A stretch of DNA of 64,000 nucleotides from Pseudidiomarina gelatinasegens. GTDB taxonomy: Bacteria > Pseudomonadota > Gammaproteobacteria > Enterobacterales > Alteromonadaceae. The translations under genes were made by a program, and so were the position numbers. A model generated the notes under the pieces. The model did no database searches and was not told the DNA's origin. It saw only the letters and a list, made by a program, of their open reading frames with translations. Below are positions 13,096 through 24,191 of the stretch, in pieces; positions within the stretch are counted from its first letter, which is position 1; each line of letters starts with the position of its first letter. The DNA lies in assembly GCF_004025325.1 (NCBI RefSeq), contig NZ_RSFE01000002.1, positions 186,001 to 250,000 of the forward strand. Direction: 5' to 3'.

Positions 13096-15477
13096 TTAGC
13101 TGTGATGTTTCGCCAAATATAGCCACGTTTCGATAACCGTATCTGGGTTAAGCGAAACTGAATCGATACCCTGTTCAACCAACCATGCGGCAAAATCTGC
13201 GTGATCTGAAGGGCCTTGGCCACAGATACCAACATATTTGCCCTTTTTCTTAGCCGCTTGAATAGCCATTGACAGTAAGGCTTTGACCGCTTCATTTCGC
13301 TCATCAAACAGGTGTGCGATAACGCCTGAGTCACGATCTAAACCAAGGGTTAATTGAGTCAAGTCATTCGAGCCAATTGAGAAGCCGTCAAAAATATCCA
13401 GGAACTGATCGGCTAACAGAGCATTTGATGGCAATTCACACATCATAATGACACGTAAACCGTTTTCACCCTGCACTAAGCCTTGCTCAGCCAGCAGTTC
13501 GATAACCTTACGTCCTTCTTCTAGTGTACGCACGAAAGGAATCATTACTTCAACATTCGTTAAGCCCATATCGTTGCGAACCCGCTTAATGGCTTCGCAT
13601 TCCATCGCAAAACAATCACGGAAATCTTCAGATATATAGCGTGCTGCGCCACGGAAGCCGAGCATCGGATTTTCTTCATGGGGTTCATACTGACGCCCGC
13701 CAATCAGATTCGCATATTCATTCGATTTAAAATCGGACATGCGCACAATCACGCGCTCTGGTGAAAAAGCAGCTGCGAGTGTTGAAATACCTTCCGTGAG
13801 CTTACCCACGTAGTATTCACGTGGGCTGTCGTAGCCTGCCATGTAACCACGAATCTGCTGCTGCAGCTCAGCGCTCTGCTGATCGAAGTTTAAAAGCGCC
13901 TTCGGGTGTACGCCAATCATGCGATTGATGATGAACTCTAACCGCGCGAGGCCAACGCCTGCATGGGGTAAACTCGCAAAATCAAAGGCGCGATCTGGAT
14001 TACCAACATTCATCATGATCTTTAATGGTAGCGCAGGCATGTCGCCCACATCCGACGTAGTGACGTCAAATTCAAGTTCACCAGAATAGATATAGCCGGT
14101 GTCACCTTCGGCGCATGAAACGGTTACCGGAGCACCAGCTGCAATACGGTCAGTGGCATCACCACATCCCACAACCGCAGGAATTCCCAGCTCACGCGCA
14201 ATGATAGCTGCGTGACACGTACGACCACCGCGATTGGTCACTATCGCTGATGCCCGTTTCATAATCGGTTCCCAATCTGGGTCGGTCATGTCGGTTACCA
14301 ACACATCGCCAGGTTGTACTCGATCCATTTCAGAAATGTCGTTTAGAACACGCGCTACACCAGCACCAATTTTTTGCCCAATGGCGCGGCCTTCGGCCAC
14401 CACATCACTTTTTGCTTTCAGTGCGTAACGTTCAAGGGCCTGTCCATTCTTATTCGACTGCACTGTTTCTGGGCGCGCTTGCACGATATAAAGCTTGCCA
14501 TCAACGCCATCTTTCGCCCATTCAATGTCCATTGGACGGCCATAATGCTGTTCAATGATGACAGCTTGGCGCGCTAGCGCTTCAACTTCTGCATCGGTGA
14601 TTGAAAACTTGTTCGATAGTTCAGCTGGAATATCAACAATAGACGTTTGCTTGCCGTGATCAGTGGCATCCGAATAGATCATCTGTATTTTTTTACTGCC
14701 AAGATTACGGCGCAAAACGGCCGGACGTTCAGCTTTCAACGTTGGCTTGTGCACATAAAATTCATCAGGGTTTACGGCACCTTGTACGACCATTTCGCCA
14801 AGCCCATAAGAAGACGTTATAAACACAACTTGGTCGAAACCTGATTCGGTATCAATGGAGAACATCACGCCTGATGCAGAAATATCACTGCGTACCATGC
14901 GCTGAATACCCGCAGACAGCGCTACACCGCGGTGGTCATAACCTTGGTGTACACGGTAAGAAATAGCGCGATCGTTGAACAACGAAGCAAACACATGCTT
15001 AATTGCTTCCATTATGGCGTCAATGCCATGAACGTTAAGAAACGTTTCTTGTTGCCCAGCAAACGATGCGTCTGGCATATCTTCGGCAGTCGCTGAGCTA
15101 CGTACGGCGAAGCTCACTTCGCTATTACCGCCGCTCAACTGTTCATAGGCCGCGCGAATTGCTTGATCAAGTTCCGGTTGAAAAGGCGTTTCGATAACCC
15201 ATTGACGAATCTTTTTACCGGCTTCCGCTAAAGCGCGAACGTCGTCAGTATCAAGGTCATCGAGAATTTCATGAATGCGTTCGTTAACACCACTTTGCTC
15301 AAGAAACTCATTAAATGCTTCAGCGGTGGTTGCAAAGCCATTGGGAACATCAACCCCGGCACCAGCCAGGTGACTAATCATTTCCCCAAGTGATGCATTT
15401 TTACCGCCAACACGGTTTACATCATTCATCCCTAATTGATCATACCAAAGCACATAATCTTGTACGTTATTCTGCAC
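13096..15477 (-). CDS. ppsA: Phosphoenolpyruvate synthase PpsA
   Basis: Converts pyruvate and ATP to PEP, AMP and phosphate in gluconeogenesis. The protein (793 aa from GTG 15477) has the N-terminal ATP-binding domain ([10 protein letters not shown]), the phosphohistidine domain with [21 protein letters not shown], whose His carries the phosphate and whose preceding Thr is the regulatory site, and the C-terminal PEP/pyruvate-binding barrel. I choose GTG 15477 because GAGGAA lies six bases upstream and the product matches E. coli's length; an upstream ATG would add 35 non-conserved residues. The gene encoding its regulator, ppsR, is divergent from it. Confidence 0.96.
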   Translation of the reverse strand: MQNNVQDYVLWYDQLGMNDVNRVGGKNASLGEMISHLAGAGVDVPNGFATTAEAFNEFLEQSGVNERIHEILDDLDTDDVRALAEAGKKIRQWVIETPFQPELDQAIRAAYEQLSGGNSEVSFAVRSSATAEDMPDASFAGQQETFLNVHGIDAIMEAIKHVFASLFNDRAISYRVHQGYDHRGVALSAGIQRMVRSDISASGVMFSIDTESGFDQVVFITSSYGLGEMVVQGAVNPDEFYVHKPTLKAERPAVLRRNLGSKKIQMIYSDATDHGKQTSIVDIPAELSNKFSITDAEVEALARQAVIIEQHYGRPMDIEWAKDGVDGKLYIVQARPETVQSNKNGQALERYALKAKSDVVAEGRAIGQKIGAGVARVLNDISEMDRVQPGDVLVTDMTDPDWEPIMKRASAIVTNRGGRTCHAAIIARELGIPAVVGCGDATDRIAAGAPVTVSCAEGDTGYIYSGELEFDVTTSDVGDMPALPLKIMMNVGNPDRAFDFASLPHAGVGLARLEFIINRMIGVHPKALLNFDQQSAELQQQIRGYMAGYDSPREYYVGKLTEGISTLAAAFSPERVIVRMSDFKSNEYANLIGGRQYEPHEENPMLGFRGAARYISEDFRDCFAMECEAIKRVRNDMGLTNVEVMIPFVRTLEEGRKVIELLAEQGLVQGENGLRVIMMCELPSNALLADQFLDIFDGFSIGSNDLTQLTLGLDRDSGVIAHLFDERNEAVKALLSMAIQAAKKKGKYVGICGQGPSDHADFAAWLVEQGIDSVSLNPDTVIETWLYLAKHHS

Positions 15478-15608
15478 GTTGAGTTCCTCGTGGAGTTTAG
15501 GCGTGACACAGTCACATAATTGACTGCTCGATTGGGAATGTATTTTACACATTGGGGCTGCACAAGTTAACATCTTATCCACTTTTATCTGCTTGGAATA
15601 TCGCCAAC

Positions 15609-16436
15609 ATGCGCACTATTTTTTACATTTCCGATGGAACGGCCCTTACCGCCGAAGCTTTCGGCAAAGCAATGCTCTCAATGTTTCCACTAAAAGTTGT
15701 TCATAAAACCTTAGCTTTTGTCGATACCATTGAAAAAGCTGAGTTGGCGACGCGTAAAATAAATCAAGCATTTGAAGAATCTGGTGAACGCCCAATTATA
15801 TTTCACACCTTTGTAAGCATTGACATAAAGCGCGTTATTACTGAAAGCCGTGGCAGTTGCTATGACTTCCTGGACTACTTTGTTGCGCCCTTAAGTAAAG
15901 AACTCGACATGGCCGCACAGCCTAAAACCCACCGTACGCATGGAATACAAGAAAATAATGACGAACGTGAAAATTATGATTTTCGTATTGATGCAGTGAA
16001 CTACACACTTGCCAACGATGATGGTAGTAACGTGTCAAATTACGACGAAGCAGATATTATTTTGCTGGGCGTGTCACGTACCGGTAAAACACCTACCAGT
16101 CTCTACTTGGCACTGCATTACGGCATTAAGGCTGCGAACTACCCGCTTACTGAAGACGATAATATGGAAAACTTGCAGCTACCTAAGGTGCTTAAGCCTC
16201 ATCGTCACAAGATTTATGGATTAACGCTCGACCCGCAGCGTTTGCACGAAATTCGCAGCAAGCGCCGCGAAGGCAGTCAATATGCATCCATGCAACAGTG
16301 CCGCTATGAATTGCAGGAAGTCGAGAAGATGTACCGCCGTGAAGCCATACCTTTTCTCGACTCTACCCGATTTTCAGTGGAAGAGATTGCCGCGAAAATA
16401 CTCGCTGAAACCAATCTTGAACGGCATCGCTTTTAA
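15609..16436 (+). CDS. ppsR: PEP synthase regulatory kinase/phosphorylase PpsR (DUF299)
   Basis: A bifunctional enzyme that inactivates PpsA by ADP-dependent phosphorylation of the threonine next to the catalytic histidine and reactivates it by phosphorolysis. The 275-aa protein has the family P-loop [11 protein letters not shown] (about residues 150-160) and starts with the conserved [15 protein letters not shown]. The start is ATG 15609; the upstream extension is not conserved. It is divergent from ppsA across 131 bases, the usual regulator-target arrangement. Its stop shares TTAA with the convergent DUF1338 gene. Confidence 0.94.
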   Translation: MRTIFYISDGTALTAEAFGKAMLSMFPLKVVHKTLAFVDTIEKAELATRKINQAFEESGERPIIFHTFVSIDIKRVITESRGSCYDFLDYFVAPLSKELDMAAQPKTHRTHGIQENNDERENYDFRIDAVNYTLANDDGSNVSNYDEADIILLGVSRTGKTPTSLYLALHYGIKAANYPLTEDDNMENLQLPKVLKPHRHKIYGLTLDPQRLHEIRSKRREGSQYASMQQCRYELQEVEKMYRREAIPFLDSTRFSVEEIAAKILAETNLERHRF

Positions 16437-17257
16437 GCGTTGCCGTCCTGCTCTTTTTGCGTGCGAGCATTGGTACTCTCGAAAATTTTGTCGGCTGAAG
16501 CGGCAACAAAACCAGTGTAGAGCTGATCAGGCGCTATCTCGTAACGCTTTGCGAATTCGTAAAAACAGCTTGGAATTACTTTTTCCATATCACTAAAGCG
16601 CACTGCGGTATGATCCGCCATGGTTGATGACTGCTCTAAAAACACTTCACGTGATCCTTTAATCTCGCCACCTGAAGTGTTCAATTGAAAACCAGCTTCT
16701 TTTAACGTTGCGTTCACTTGTTCGAGTGATTCAAAGTCAGGCAGCTCGTTCACGTTCACAGTAAAATGATTGGCTCGGAAACCAAAGGCAGCCATCCAAG
16801 CGGCATACTCACTTTCTTCAAGCAATTGCTCGTAATCGGTACTGCTGATTTGCCAGTGCGCGCCTGAGTATAAAAACTCTGGTTTTGCAACGCTTTGCGC
16901 ATCAACTTGTGCAACCAACGCGTTCACGATTCGTTGCAACTCTGGTGAAAACTCTTCCACCAACAGCTCTGAAATAAATATTTTCGGTAACCGAGGGTTG
17001 CTGTGTTCGTAATGCTTGGCCACCAGTTTCTTGGCTTCAAACACGTAGTCGCCACAAGCTTTATAGCCCATATCTTCAAAATGTTTAGCTAATGCAGCTA
17101 AGCGTACAGGTGCAATGTTGAACGTACGAAAAGCAACGTGGTCGTTAATGATTGACCGACCCTGCCCAAGTACTTGATGAACTTTCGCAGCTGACGGTGT
17201 TAACTGAACGTAATCGTTCCAAAGATTATCAAAAAATTGCTCAACAGAGTGTGACAT
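16433..17257 (-). CDS. DUF1338 protein (2-oxoadipate dioxygenase/decarboxylase-like)
   Basis: A 274-aa member of the DUF1338 fold. The longer homologs HglS/YdcJ are Fe(II) enzymes that turn 2-oxoadipate into 2-hydroxyglutarate during lysine breakdown. The probable metal ligands are visible: His in DHVAFRTFN (about residue 40), His in RANHFTVNV, and Glu in REVFLEQSS. This version is much shorter than HglS (about 460 aa), so its substrate may differ. It follows class II DAHP synthase by 29 bases on the same strand, a link I cannot explain metabolically. Confidence 0.8.
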   Translation of the reverse strand: MSHSVEQFFDNLWNDYVQLTPSAAKVHQVLGQGRSIINDHVAFRTFNIAPVRLAALAKHFEDMGYKACGDYVFEAKKLVAKHYEHSNPRLPKIFISELLVEEFSPELQRIVNALVAQVDAQSVAKPEFLYSGAHWQISSTDYEQLLEESEYAAWMAAFGFRANHFTVNVNELPDFESLEQVNATLKEAGFQLNTSGGEIKGSREVFLEQSSTMADHTAVRFSDMEKVIPSCFYEFAKRYEIAPDQLYTGFVAASADKIFESTNARTQKEQDGNA

Positions 17258-17286
17258 ATACTACTATAACCTCGAAAATGTCTGAA

Positions 17287-18645
17287 TTAACCGCGGCCTT
17301 GGCGTGCTTCTTTCAATGAATCAGCAACAAGAAACGCTAATTCTAACACTTGGTCAGCGTTCAAGCGAGGATCACATTGCGTGCGATACCGTTGGGTTAA
17401 GTCACGTTCGCTTATTTGATAGGCGCCACCGGTGCATTCGGTAACATCTTCACCGGTCATTTCAAGGTGAACGCCACCAGGATAGGTGCCTTCTGCTTGG
17501 TGAACCGCGAAAAATTGGCGTAATTCCTGGTGTATCGCTTCAAAATTACGCGTTTTAAGACCATTTTCAGCCTTAACTGTGTTGCCATGCATTGGGTCGC
17601 TGGACCACACCACGTGGCGCCCTTCAGCTTTAACGCGCCGAACAATTGCTGGCAACGCATCGGCCAACGTATTCGCCCCCATGCGACTAATGAACGTCAT
17701 CCGCCCTGCTTCATTATCTGGATTCAGCACATCGAGCAAACGAATCACATCGTCAGGGCTTGTAGTTGGACCTATTTTAACGCCCAGCGGATTATGAATA
17801 CCACGCATAAACTCAACATGCGCATGGTCAAGTTGACGCGTACGCTCGCCTATCCATACCATGTGCGCAGAACAGTCGTACGGGAGCCCAGTAAGTGTAT
17901 CAGTGCGCGTAAGCGCCTCTTCATAAGGCAACAACAATGCTTCGTGTGACGTAAATAACTGGGTTTCGTGAATGGTCGCGTTGCTTTGCGCGTTAATGCC
18001 CAATACTTCCATAAATTTAAGTGCAGACTGAATCTGTTCAGCTACGCGTAAATATTGCTCTTTAAGCGGATTAGCCTCAACAAAGCTCATGTTCCATTTG
18101 TGCACTTTGTGCAAGTCGGCTAAACCGCCCTGCGCAAACGCGCGCAATAAATTTAACGTTGCTGCCGAATGATGGTAAGCATTGATCATTCGTTGTGGAT
18201 CAGGCTCTCGGGCCGCAGAAGTAAAATCTGCAGCATTGATAATATCACCGCGATAACTGGGAAGTGACACGCCATCAACGGTTTCGAGATCGCTTGAGCG
18301 TGGCTTGGCATATTGCCCTGCCATGCGGGCGACCTTCGTTACCGGACATGAACCAGCGAAGGTCAACACCACAGCCATTTGCAAAATAACTTTGAAGGTG
18401 TCGCGAATCTTTGGGGCAGTAAAATCGCTAAAAGTTTCCGCACAATCGCCGCCTTGCAGCAAAAATCCATGACCTTGGCTTACTTTGCCTAATTGGGTGC
18501 GCAACGCACGAATCTCTTCCGCAAAAACCAATGGCGGAAAAGTTTTTAGTTGCTGCTCAACACCTTGCAACGTGGGTAACGAAGCATAATTAGGCTGTTG
18601 CTGGATTGGTTTATCCCTCCAGCTGCGGGCACTCCAATTGGTCAT
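17287..18645 (-). CDS. Class II 3-deoxy-7-phosphoheptulonate (DAHP) synthase
   Basis: Condenses PEP and erythrose 4-phosphate, the first step of the shikimate pathway. The 452-aa length and motifs ([11 protein letters not shown] near 80, [51 protein letters not shown]) are those of the type II, plant/Mycobacterium-like enzyme, not the AroFGH type usual in enteric bacteria. Metal-binding Cys, His and Glu residues lie in these motifs. It is flanked by htpX (16 bases upstream) and a DUF1338 gene on the same strand. I see no leader peptide or attenuator. Confidence 0.94.
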   Translation of the reverse strand: MTNWSARSWRDKPIQQQPNYASLPTLQGVEQQLKTFPPLVFAEEIRALRTQLGKVSQGHGFLLQGGDCAETFSDFTAPKIRDTFKVILQMAVVLTFAGSCPVTKVARMAGQYAKPRSSDLETVDGVSLPSYRGDIINAADFTSAAREPDPQRMINAYHHSAATLNLLRAFAQGGLADLHKVHKWNMSFVEANPLKEQYLRVAEQIQSALKFMEVLGINAQSNATIHETQLFTSHEALLLPYEEALTRTDTLTGLPYDCSAHMVWIGERTRQLDHAHVEFMRGIHNPLGVKIGPTTSPDDVIRLLDVLNPDNEAGRMTFISRMGANTLADALPAIVRRVKAEGRHVVWSSDPMHGNTVKAENGLKTRNFEAIHQELRQFFAVHQAEGTYPGGVHLEMTGEDVTECTGGAYQISERDLTQRYRTQCDPRLNADQVLELAFLVADSLKEARQGRG

Positions 18646-18661
18646 GATTATCCTTATAAAT

Positions 18662-19534
18662 TTAAAGTTGCTCGAGCGCTCGAATGCGTTTTGCTAAAGG
18701 TGGATGGCTCATAAAAAGTTCGCTAAAGCTGCGTTTACTTTGAATGCCAAAAGCCAACATGGAGCCGTCGAGCGTTGACTCTTGTCCATTTTGCAATCGT
18801 TTTAATGCGGCGATCATTTTATGCTTACCGACCAGTGCCGCAGAACCAGCGTCTGCACGAAACTCTCGATGACGTGAGAACCACATTACAATGACACTTG
18901 CGAGAATACCAAACACCAATTCCAGCGCCATTACAATGCCAAAATAGGCAAAACCGCCTAGCCCTTGACCACTTTGCGAGCTACTGCGACTCGCATTATT
19001 GATCACCCCAGCAATCACGCGCGCAAAAAATATTACAAAGGTGTTCACCACGCCTTGTATCAAGGTCAGTGTCACCATATCGCCATTGGCAATGTGACTA
19101 ATTTCATGTGCAAGAACCGCTTCAACTTCGTCCTGATTCATGGAACGTAGTAGCCCTGTACTTACCGCAACTAACGAGCTTTTTTTGCTTGCACCCGTAG
19201 CAAACGCGTTGGGTTCAGGGGAATCGTAAATAGCCACCTCAGGCATTGGAATACCGGTCCTTTGAGCTTGCCCTGCAATGGTATTGAACAGCCATTGCTC
19301 GGTGCTATTACGCGGTTGTGTAATAACATGCGCCCCAACTGAGCGCTTCGCCAACCATTTTGACATAGCCAGCGAGATAAACGCACCACCAAAGCCAAAT
19401 AAAGCGGCAAATATAAACAAACTTTGATATTGCGAGGGTTCGATACCCAGTGCTGGAAGCACCAAATTCATCACCACACCAAGTACCAATAGAATTGCTA
19501 AGTTCGTTGCCAAGAAAAGACCAATCCGCAACAT
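18662..19534 (-). CDS. htpX: Membrane zinc protease HtpX
   Basis: A 290-aa inner-membrane M48 metalloprotease that takes part in quality control of misfolded membrane proteins alongside FtsH. Two N-terminal transmembrane segments (about 5-25 and 35-57) precede the zinc motif HEISH ([13 protein letters not shown]). A further pair of hydrophobic segments follows, then the third-ligand region [12 protein letters not shown]. In E. coli the gene is under CpxR control; I did not identify a CpxR box here. It is the first gene of a possible htpX-DAHPS-DUF1338 transcript. Confidence 0.95.
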   Translation of the reverse strand: MLRIGLFLATNLAILLVLGVVMNLVLPALGIEPSQYQSLFIFAALFGFGGAFISLAMSKWLAKRSVGAHVITQPRNSTEQWLFNTIAGQAQRTGIPMPEVAIYDSPEPNAFATGASKKSSLVAVSTGLLRSMNQDEVEAVLAHEISHIANGDMVTLTLIQGVVNTFVIFFARVIAGVINNASRSSSQSGQGLGGFAYFGIVMALELVFGILASVIVMWFSRHREFRADAGSAALVGKHKMIAALKRLQNGQESTLDGSMLAFGIQSKRSFSELFMSHPPLAKRIRALEQL

Positions 19535-19697
19535 TTTTATTAACCTCGTAATGACCCCAACGGATACCCCGATTTATAAGGGCGTTAGCCCTGAATTACA
19601 AGGCTTTTGCTATGTTTTTTATTACGTGTTTTGTTAAGCTATGGACCAATCTAGCTGCGAAATATGCATGATCTATTGCTGCAATCAGGAGAATCGA

Positions 19698-20414
19698 ATG
19701 AATTCTGCGCAATTATTACTCTTAAGTAGCTCACGCGCCGGCGAAAGTGACTATTTAGCGCCGTGTCTTGAGCCCATAGCAAACCTCTGCGAAACACGAA
19801 AGGTTCTCTTTATTCCGTACGCGGGTGTAACGATGCCGTATGCAGACTACACCGCAAAAGTTGCAGCTGCATTAAAACCACGAAACATTCACGTAGCTGG
19901 TATCGAAGCCGCTGCAGACCCGGTCAGAGCAATTGCCGAAGCTGAAGTCATTATGGTTGGCGGCGGCAATACTTTTCACTTACTTCAGCAGCTGTATCAT
20001 TTCAACTTAATAGCGCCTATCCAAGCTGCGGTGAGCCGCGGTACACCTTACATAGGTTGGAGCGCAGGTTCGAATATTGCCGGGTTAAGCATTCGTACCA
20101 CCAATGACATGCCAATCATTGAACCACCATCGTTTGCGGCGCTGAAACTGGTGCCGTTTCAACTCAACCCGCATTATACCGACTATCAACCACCTGGTTT
20201 TCATGGCGAAACGCGTGATCAGCGCCTCGCTGAATTTATGGTACTTGAACCCACCACGCCGGTAGTGGCTATCCCCGAAGGCACAGCGTTTAGAGTCTCG
20301 AAGCAAACCATGACCTACCAAGGCAACACACCAGGATTCGTATTCTTAAACGGCCAAAAACTCAAGCTATCACCGCAGCAAGACTGCAGCCAGTGGCTTA
20401 AAGCATCGAATTAA
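19698..20414 (+). CDS. pepE: Dipeptidase E (alpha-aspartyl dipeptidase)
   Basis: A cytoplasmic S51 serine peptidase that splits dipeptides with N-terminal aspartate. The 238-aa protein shows the nucleophile elbow GWSAGSNIAG, the MVGGGNTFHLL strand, and NPHYTDY near the substrate pocket. I choose ATG 19698 because AGGAG lies six bases upstream (19687-19691). The in-frame ATG 19 codons upstream adds an unconserved cysteine-rich stretch. Its last 17 bases overlap convergent bioD. Confidence 0.93.
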   Translation: MNSAQLLLLSSSRAGESDYLAPCLEPIANLCETRKVLFIPYAGVTMPYADYTAKVAAALKPRNIHVAGIEAAADPVRAIAEAEVIMVGGGNTFHLLQQLYHFNLIAPIQAAVSRGTPYIGWSAGSNIAGLSIRTTNDMPIIEPPSFAALKLVPFQLNPHYTDYQPPGFHGETRDQRLAEFMVLEPTTPVVAIPEGTAFRVSKQTMTYQGNTPGFVFLNGQKLKLSPQQDCSQWLKASN

Positions 20415-21087
20415 CGTTCAAGAAATCAGCTAATTGCCCTGCGTTGGCCTTGGGCGAATAGGGAATTTCGCCTAAACATGGTGCCCGAAGTAACTGCTTC
20501 AACGTAGCTATATTGGCGTTATATTCCGACATTGCGGTGCCCTGTGGTTGGTTGGCTATCCAACCGGCTAACTTCAGGCCGCGCCGTTCAATATCGGCTG
20601 CGGTAAGTAATGCATGACTTAAGCAACCAAGCTTCATATCAACCACTAACACAACTTCTGCAGCGGCTTCTTGTGCATAATCAGCTAAGCTCTCCGTATC
20701 GTTCAATGGCACCAACCAACCACCGGCGCCTTCGATAATCAAAATATCACCATGCGATGAGGCCACAACGTCTGTATGTTGCAATAAGTCTGCTAAATTA
20801 ACGGTTACCCCCGCTTGATTCGCGGCAATGTGCGGTGCAATGGGTGGCGCAAAACAAAATGGATTAACCCGCACGTATGAGTTTATCGATACCGCGATAT
20901 CGCAGGCTTCCATTAACTGTAACGCGTCCGCATTTCGTAACTGGCCCACAACGGTTTCAGCGCCAGCGGCTACCGGCTTTAATGGCACAATCTGGCGACT
21001 ATGCTTGCGTAGCGCATGAATGAGCGCCGTAGCACAGGTTGTTTTACCCGCATCGGTATCGGTACCAGTTATAAAAATTCGCTTCAT
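20398..21087 (-). CDS. bioD: Dethiobiotin synthetase BioD
   Basis: ATP-dependent carboxylation of 7,8-diaminopelargonate to dethiobiotin, the penultimate biotin step. The 229-aa protein begins with the P-loop FITGTDTDAGKTTCA and has the IIEGAGGWLVPL motif. It is the last gene of the minus-strand bioBFCD operon, 28 bases after bioC, and overlaps pepE's 3' end. Confidence 0.95.
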   Translation of the reverse strand: MKRIFITGTDTDAGKTTCATALIHALRKHSRQIVPLKPVAAGAETVVGQLRNADALQLMEACDIAVSINSYVRVNPFCFAPPIAPHIAANQAGVTVNLADLLQHTDVVASSHGDILIIEGAGGWLVPLNDTESLADYAQEAAAEVVLVVDMKLGCLSHALLTAADIERRGLKLAGWIANQPQGTAMSEYNANIATLKQLLRAPCLGEIPYSPKANAGQLADFLNVNSML

Positions 21088-21115
21088 TGATAACTCAACT
21101 AAATAACAATTAGAA

Positions 21116-21892
21116 TTAACCTTTAATTAATTCAATAAAGGCGATTTCCCAGCGCAAATACAGCACTCCATCGCCGCTCCGGTGCGCCTCCATAGCTGTT
21201 TCGACAGCACTCAGCTGTGACTTGGTAAGCCTGCTTGTTTGATGCAATGTATAATTAGCCCCAATACCTTTTAAGTCATGTAGCATGTCGCGAACTTGCT
21301 GGTATGGCACGGCAATGCTTTGTTGCGTGCAACGCACGGTTACACCGTGCAAGCGCTTTAAGCAGGCATCGAGCTGTTGTGTGTCAATAAATTTGTTATG
21401 CCGTACATTTCCGGTAACCCGTTGAAAGCAGCCCCCCAACGGCGCCAACGAGCCATCCATGACTGTACTCAAAACAGCACGCCCAGACGGCTTTAAACAA
21501 TCAACCAACTGCTGCAAGGTGTGAGGTAAATCAGTCACCCACTGCACCGCTAAATTGGCATAAATCGTGTCGATACTGCTTGGGGCAAACGGCAATGCTT
21601 CAATATCAGCTTGTACCCAACAGCCGGCGGAATACTCGGTTTGTGCTTGCTGTAACATACCTGCCGCAAAATCTAACCCAATATAGTGGCTGGCACTTTG
21701 TTGCAGCGCCAGCGTATTCACCCCCGGGCCACAACCGGCATCCACCGTTACACCGGTATTTTGCGGTAACATCTGCAGCAATGATTCTGCACATTGTCGT
21801 TGCAAGGAGTTGTGATCGCAGTAACTCGTGGCAGCTTTACTGAAATGTTGAGCAATTTTATTTTTATGAGCGTTGTTACTGTGCGCCAGCAT
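21116..21892 (-). CDS. bioC: Malonyl-ACP O-methyltransferase BioC
   Basis: SAM-dependent methylation of malonyl-ACP, which disguises it so that fatty-acid synthesis can build the pimeloyl chain. The 258-aa protein has the methyltransferase motif VDAGCGPGVNTLAL (about 50-63) followed by IGLDFAAGML, and ANLAVQWV as post-motif. It sits between bioF and bioD. No gene for a pimeloyl-ACP methyl esterase (BioH, BioG or similar) is in the cluster, so that function must be encoded elsewhere. Confidence 0.92.
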   Translation of the reverse strand: MLAHSNNAHKNKIAQHFSKAATSYCDHNSLQRQCAESLLQMLPQNTGVTVDAGCGPGVNTLALQQSASHYIGLDFAAGMLQQAQTEYSAGCWVQADIEALPFAPSSIDTIYANLAVQWVTDLPHTLQQLVDCLKPSGRAVLSTVMDGSLAPLGGCFQRVTGNVRHNKFIDTQQLDACLKRLHGVTVRCTQQSIAVPYQQVRDMLHDLKGIGANYTLHQTSRLTKSQLSAVETAMEAHRSGDGVLYLRWEIAFIELIKG

Positions 21893-21895
21893 GGT

Positions 21896-23023
21896 TCAAA
21901 CAACCTCTGTTTCAGTTAACCGCTGATAACAATCGGCCAATGCCGCAACAAAAGCGCGAATGTCCGCTTCTTTATGCTGAGCGGTGAGTGTTATGCGAAG
22001 CCGTGCTGTGCCCTCTGGCACCGTGGGTGGACGAATCGTGCCACATTTAAACCCTTGAGAATTTAGCGCTACGCCTATATTCATCACATTCGCATCACTT
22101 CCTACAACCAGTGTTTGAATGGCGTGCTGACTTGTCCCTAACGGAATATTCACGCGTTCGGTTAATTCACTGAATAACGCAACATTCGTATCCAGCTGCT
22201 GACGTAATCGTGCGCCTTCGGCACTCTGAACGATCTTAATCGCAGCGCTAACAGCCACAGCCTGCGCAGCAGGAAAAGCCGTAGAATATATAAATTCACG
22301 CCCGTAATTCACTAAATAGTCAATCACACTGTCGGTGCCCACTAATGCCGCACCCATCACCCCCAAGGCCTTACCAAACGTAGCTGTAATTAATGGCCCT
22401 TGTGTTTGGCTAAGCTGGCTTGCTGCGCTTCGACCGTCAACCCCGACAATTCCTAAACCATGAGCATCATCAACCCACAAATCAGCATCCAGAGCTGCCA
22501 GCTCGTGCAGCGGCGCACTATCGCCGTCCATGCTAAATAAACTTTCGGTGACAATTAAATTGGTAGCATCCGGGTTTAGTAGCTTCTTCGCATGCACAGC
22601 GTCGTTGTGCGCAAAACGTTTCCAGTGACGTTGCTCACGCACACCATCCAATAGTGATGCATGGCTTAAGCGGTCTAACAACACACGGCCATACAATGGC
22701 GCGAGGGCTCGCATGGTGCATTGATTTGCGCCAAACCCGCTACTGAACAGTAAAACATTATCGCGTTCGAGCCATTCACTGAGTTGTCGCCGTAAATAGG
22801 CATGTGGCGTTTGGTAACCAGCTACCAAGGGCGATGAGCCACTACCTGTCCCCCACTGCTGTACGCCTTGTTGAAAGGCATCACGCACTTGCGGGTGCTG
22901 CGATAAACCTAAGTAATCGTTACCAGAAAAGTCGTGCACCGCGGTAGGCACCGATAGACTGCGGTGTCTGCGTTGCTGATGGCGTAACTCAAGTTGCCGT
23001 TGTAAAACGCCCTGAATTTGCAT
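21896..23023 (-). CDS. bioF: 8-amino-7-oxononanoate synthase BioF
   Basis: PLP enzyme joining pimeloyl-ACP and L-alanine to form 8-amino-7-oxononanoate. The 375-aa protein has the lysine motif TFGKALGVMGAALVG, the cofactor aspartate region WVDDAHGLGIVG and the N-terminal DFSGNDYLGLS. It lies eight bases after bioB and three before bioC. Confidence 0.95.
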   Translation of the reverse strand: MQIQGVLQRQLELRHQQRRHRSLSVPTAVHDFSGNDYLGLSQHPQVRDAFQQGVQQWGTGSGSSPLVAGYQTPHAYLRRQLSEWLERDNVLLFSSGFGANQCTMRALAPLYGRVLLDRLSHASLLDGVREQRHWKRFAHNDAVHAKKLLNPDATNLIVTESLFSMDGDSAPLHELAALDADLWVDDAHGLGIVGVDGRSAASQLSQTQGPLITATFGKALGVMGAALVGTDSVIDYLVNYGREFIYSTAFPAAQAVAVSAAIKIVQSAEGARLRQQLDTNVALFSELTERVNIPLGTSQHAIQTLVVGSDANVMNIGVALNSQGFKCGTIRPPTVPEGTARLRITLTAQHKEADIRAFVAALADCYQRLTETEVV

Positions 23024-23031
23024 GATTGATG

Positions 23032-24072
23032 TTACCGAACTTCGTAATAGCGAACCGGTTCTTGCTGTTCCGCAACCGCATCGCTTATAACAGCTTGGTG
23101 CACTTCATCGCTGTAATCGCCATGAGGCATAGGTTCTAAACCCAAGCGTTCGAACAAGGCGAGGTCGTGATTCGTTTCAGGGTTGGCAGTGGTTAATAAC
23201 CGTTCGCCATAAAAAATTGAGTTAGCGCCAGCCATGAAGCAAAGGGCCTGCAGTTCGTCACTCATCGATTCCCGTCCGGCAGATAAGCGCACAAACGACT
23301 GCGGCATCAGAATACGCGCAATAGCAATGGTGCGAACGAATTCAAACGGGTCCATATCGTCCAGCTTTGCAAAGGGGGTCCCTTCAACTTTAACCAGCAT
23401 ATTCACTGGCACGCTTTCTGGGTGTTGCGGTAAGTTTGCCAATTGTGCCAATAATCCGGCGCGATCACGGCGACTTTCCCCCATACCAACAATACCCCCA
23501 GCACAAACTTTCATACCGGCATCGCGAACATTTTGTAGGGTCGATAAGCGGTCAGCATAGGTGCGTGTTGTAATGATTTTGCCGTAAAACTCGGGTGAGG
23601 TATCCAAATTGTGATTGTAATAATCGAGTCCAGCTTGCTTTAATACTTGCGCTTGCTGCGGGCTTAGCATGCCCAGTGTCATGCAGGTTTCCAAGCCAAG
23701 TTCTTTAACGCCCTTTACCATTTCAACTACGTACGGCATGTCACGATCTTTCGGGTTTCGCCATGCTGCGCCCATACAAAATCGGCTTGCGCCCTGCTCT
23801 TTGGCTGACTTGGCTTCGGCCAAAACCTTTTCCACCGCCATCAAGCGCTCTTTATCAACGTCTGTACGATAATGTGCGCTTTGCGGGCAGTATTTGCAGT
23901 CCTCTGGGCATGCGCCAGTTTTAATCGATAACAAGGTGCTGACTTGAACCGCATTCGGATCAAAGTTTTCACGATGCACCTGTTGCGCTTGGAATAATAA
24001 ATCATTAAATGGCAGCGCAAATAACGCTTCAATCTCTTGGATTTGCCAATCATGGCGAATCGTTGCTGACAT
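23032..24072 (-). CDS. bioB: Biotin synthase BioB
   Basis: Radical-SAM enzyme inserting sulfur into dethiobiotin. The 346-aa protein contains the 4Fe-4S motif CPEDCKYC (within [16 protein letters not shown], about residues 53-60). The downstream cysteines and arginine for the auxiliary 2Fe-2S cluster are also visible ([23 protein letters not shown]). It is the first gene of bioBFCD and is divergent from bioA over 119 bases. Confidence 0.97.
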   Translation of the reverse strand: MSATIRHDWQIQEIEALFALPFNDLLFQAQQVHRENFDPNAVQVSTLLSIKTGACPEDCKYCPQSAHYRTDVDKERLMAVEKVLAEAKSAKEQGASRFCMGAAWRNPKDRDMPYVVEMVKGVKELGLETCMTLGMLSPQQAQVLKQAGLDYYNHNLDTSPEFYGKIITTRTYADRLSTLQNVRDAGMKVCAGGIVGMGESRRDRAGLLAQLANLPQHPESVPVNMLVKVEGTPFAKLDDMDPFEFVRTIAIARILMPQSFVRLSAGRESMSDELQALCFMAGANSIFYGERLLTTANPETNHDLALFERLGLEPMPHGDYSDEVHQAVISDAVAEQQEPVRYYEVR

Positions 24073-24191
24073 GTTGAATGTCCTTTTTTATTCGAGTTGC
24101 TGAAGATTAGATATTGCACAGGGTACGGAGATTACCTAGACTGTCAACTTCAAATGCACACTTTTAATTACAAACGGCTACTTTTCAATCA

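Noticed and set aside
24073-24191. A BirA operator between bioB and bioA
   Set aside because: No TTGTAAACC-N15-GGTTTACAA-like dyad is present; a TTGACA at 24142-24147 (minus) has only a poor -10 partner. The control element remains undefined.
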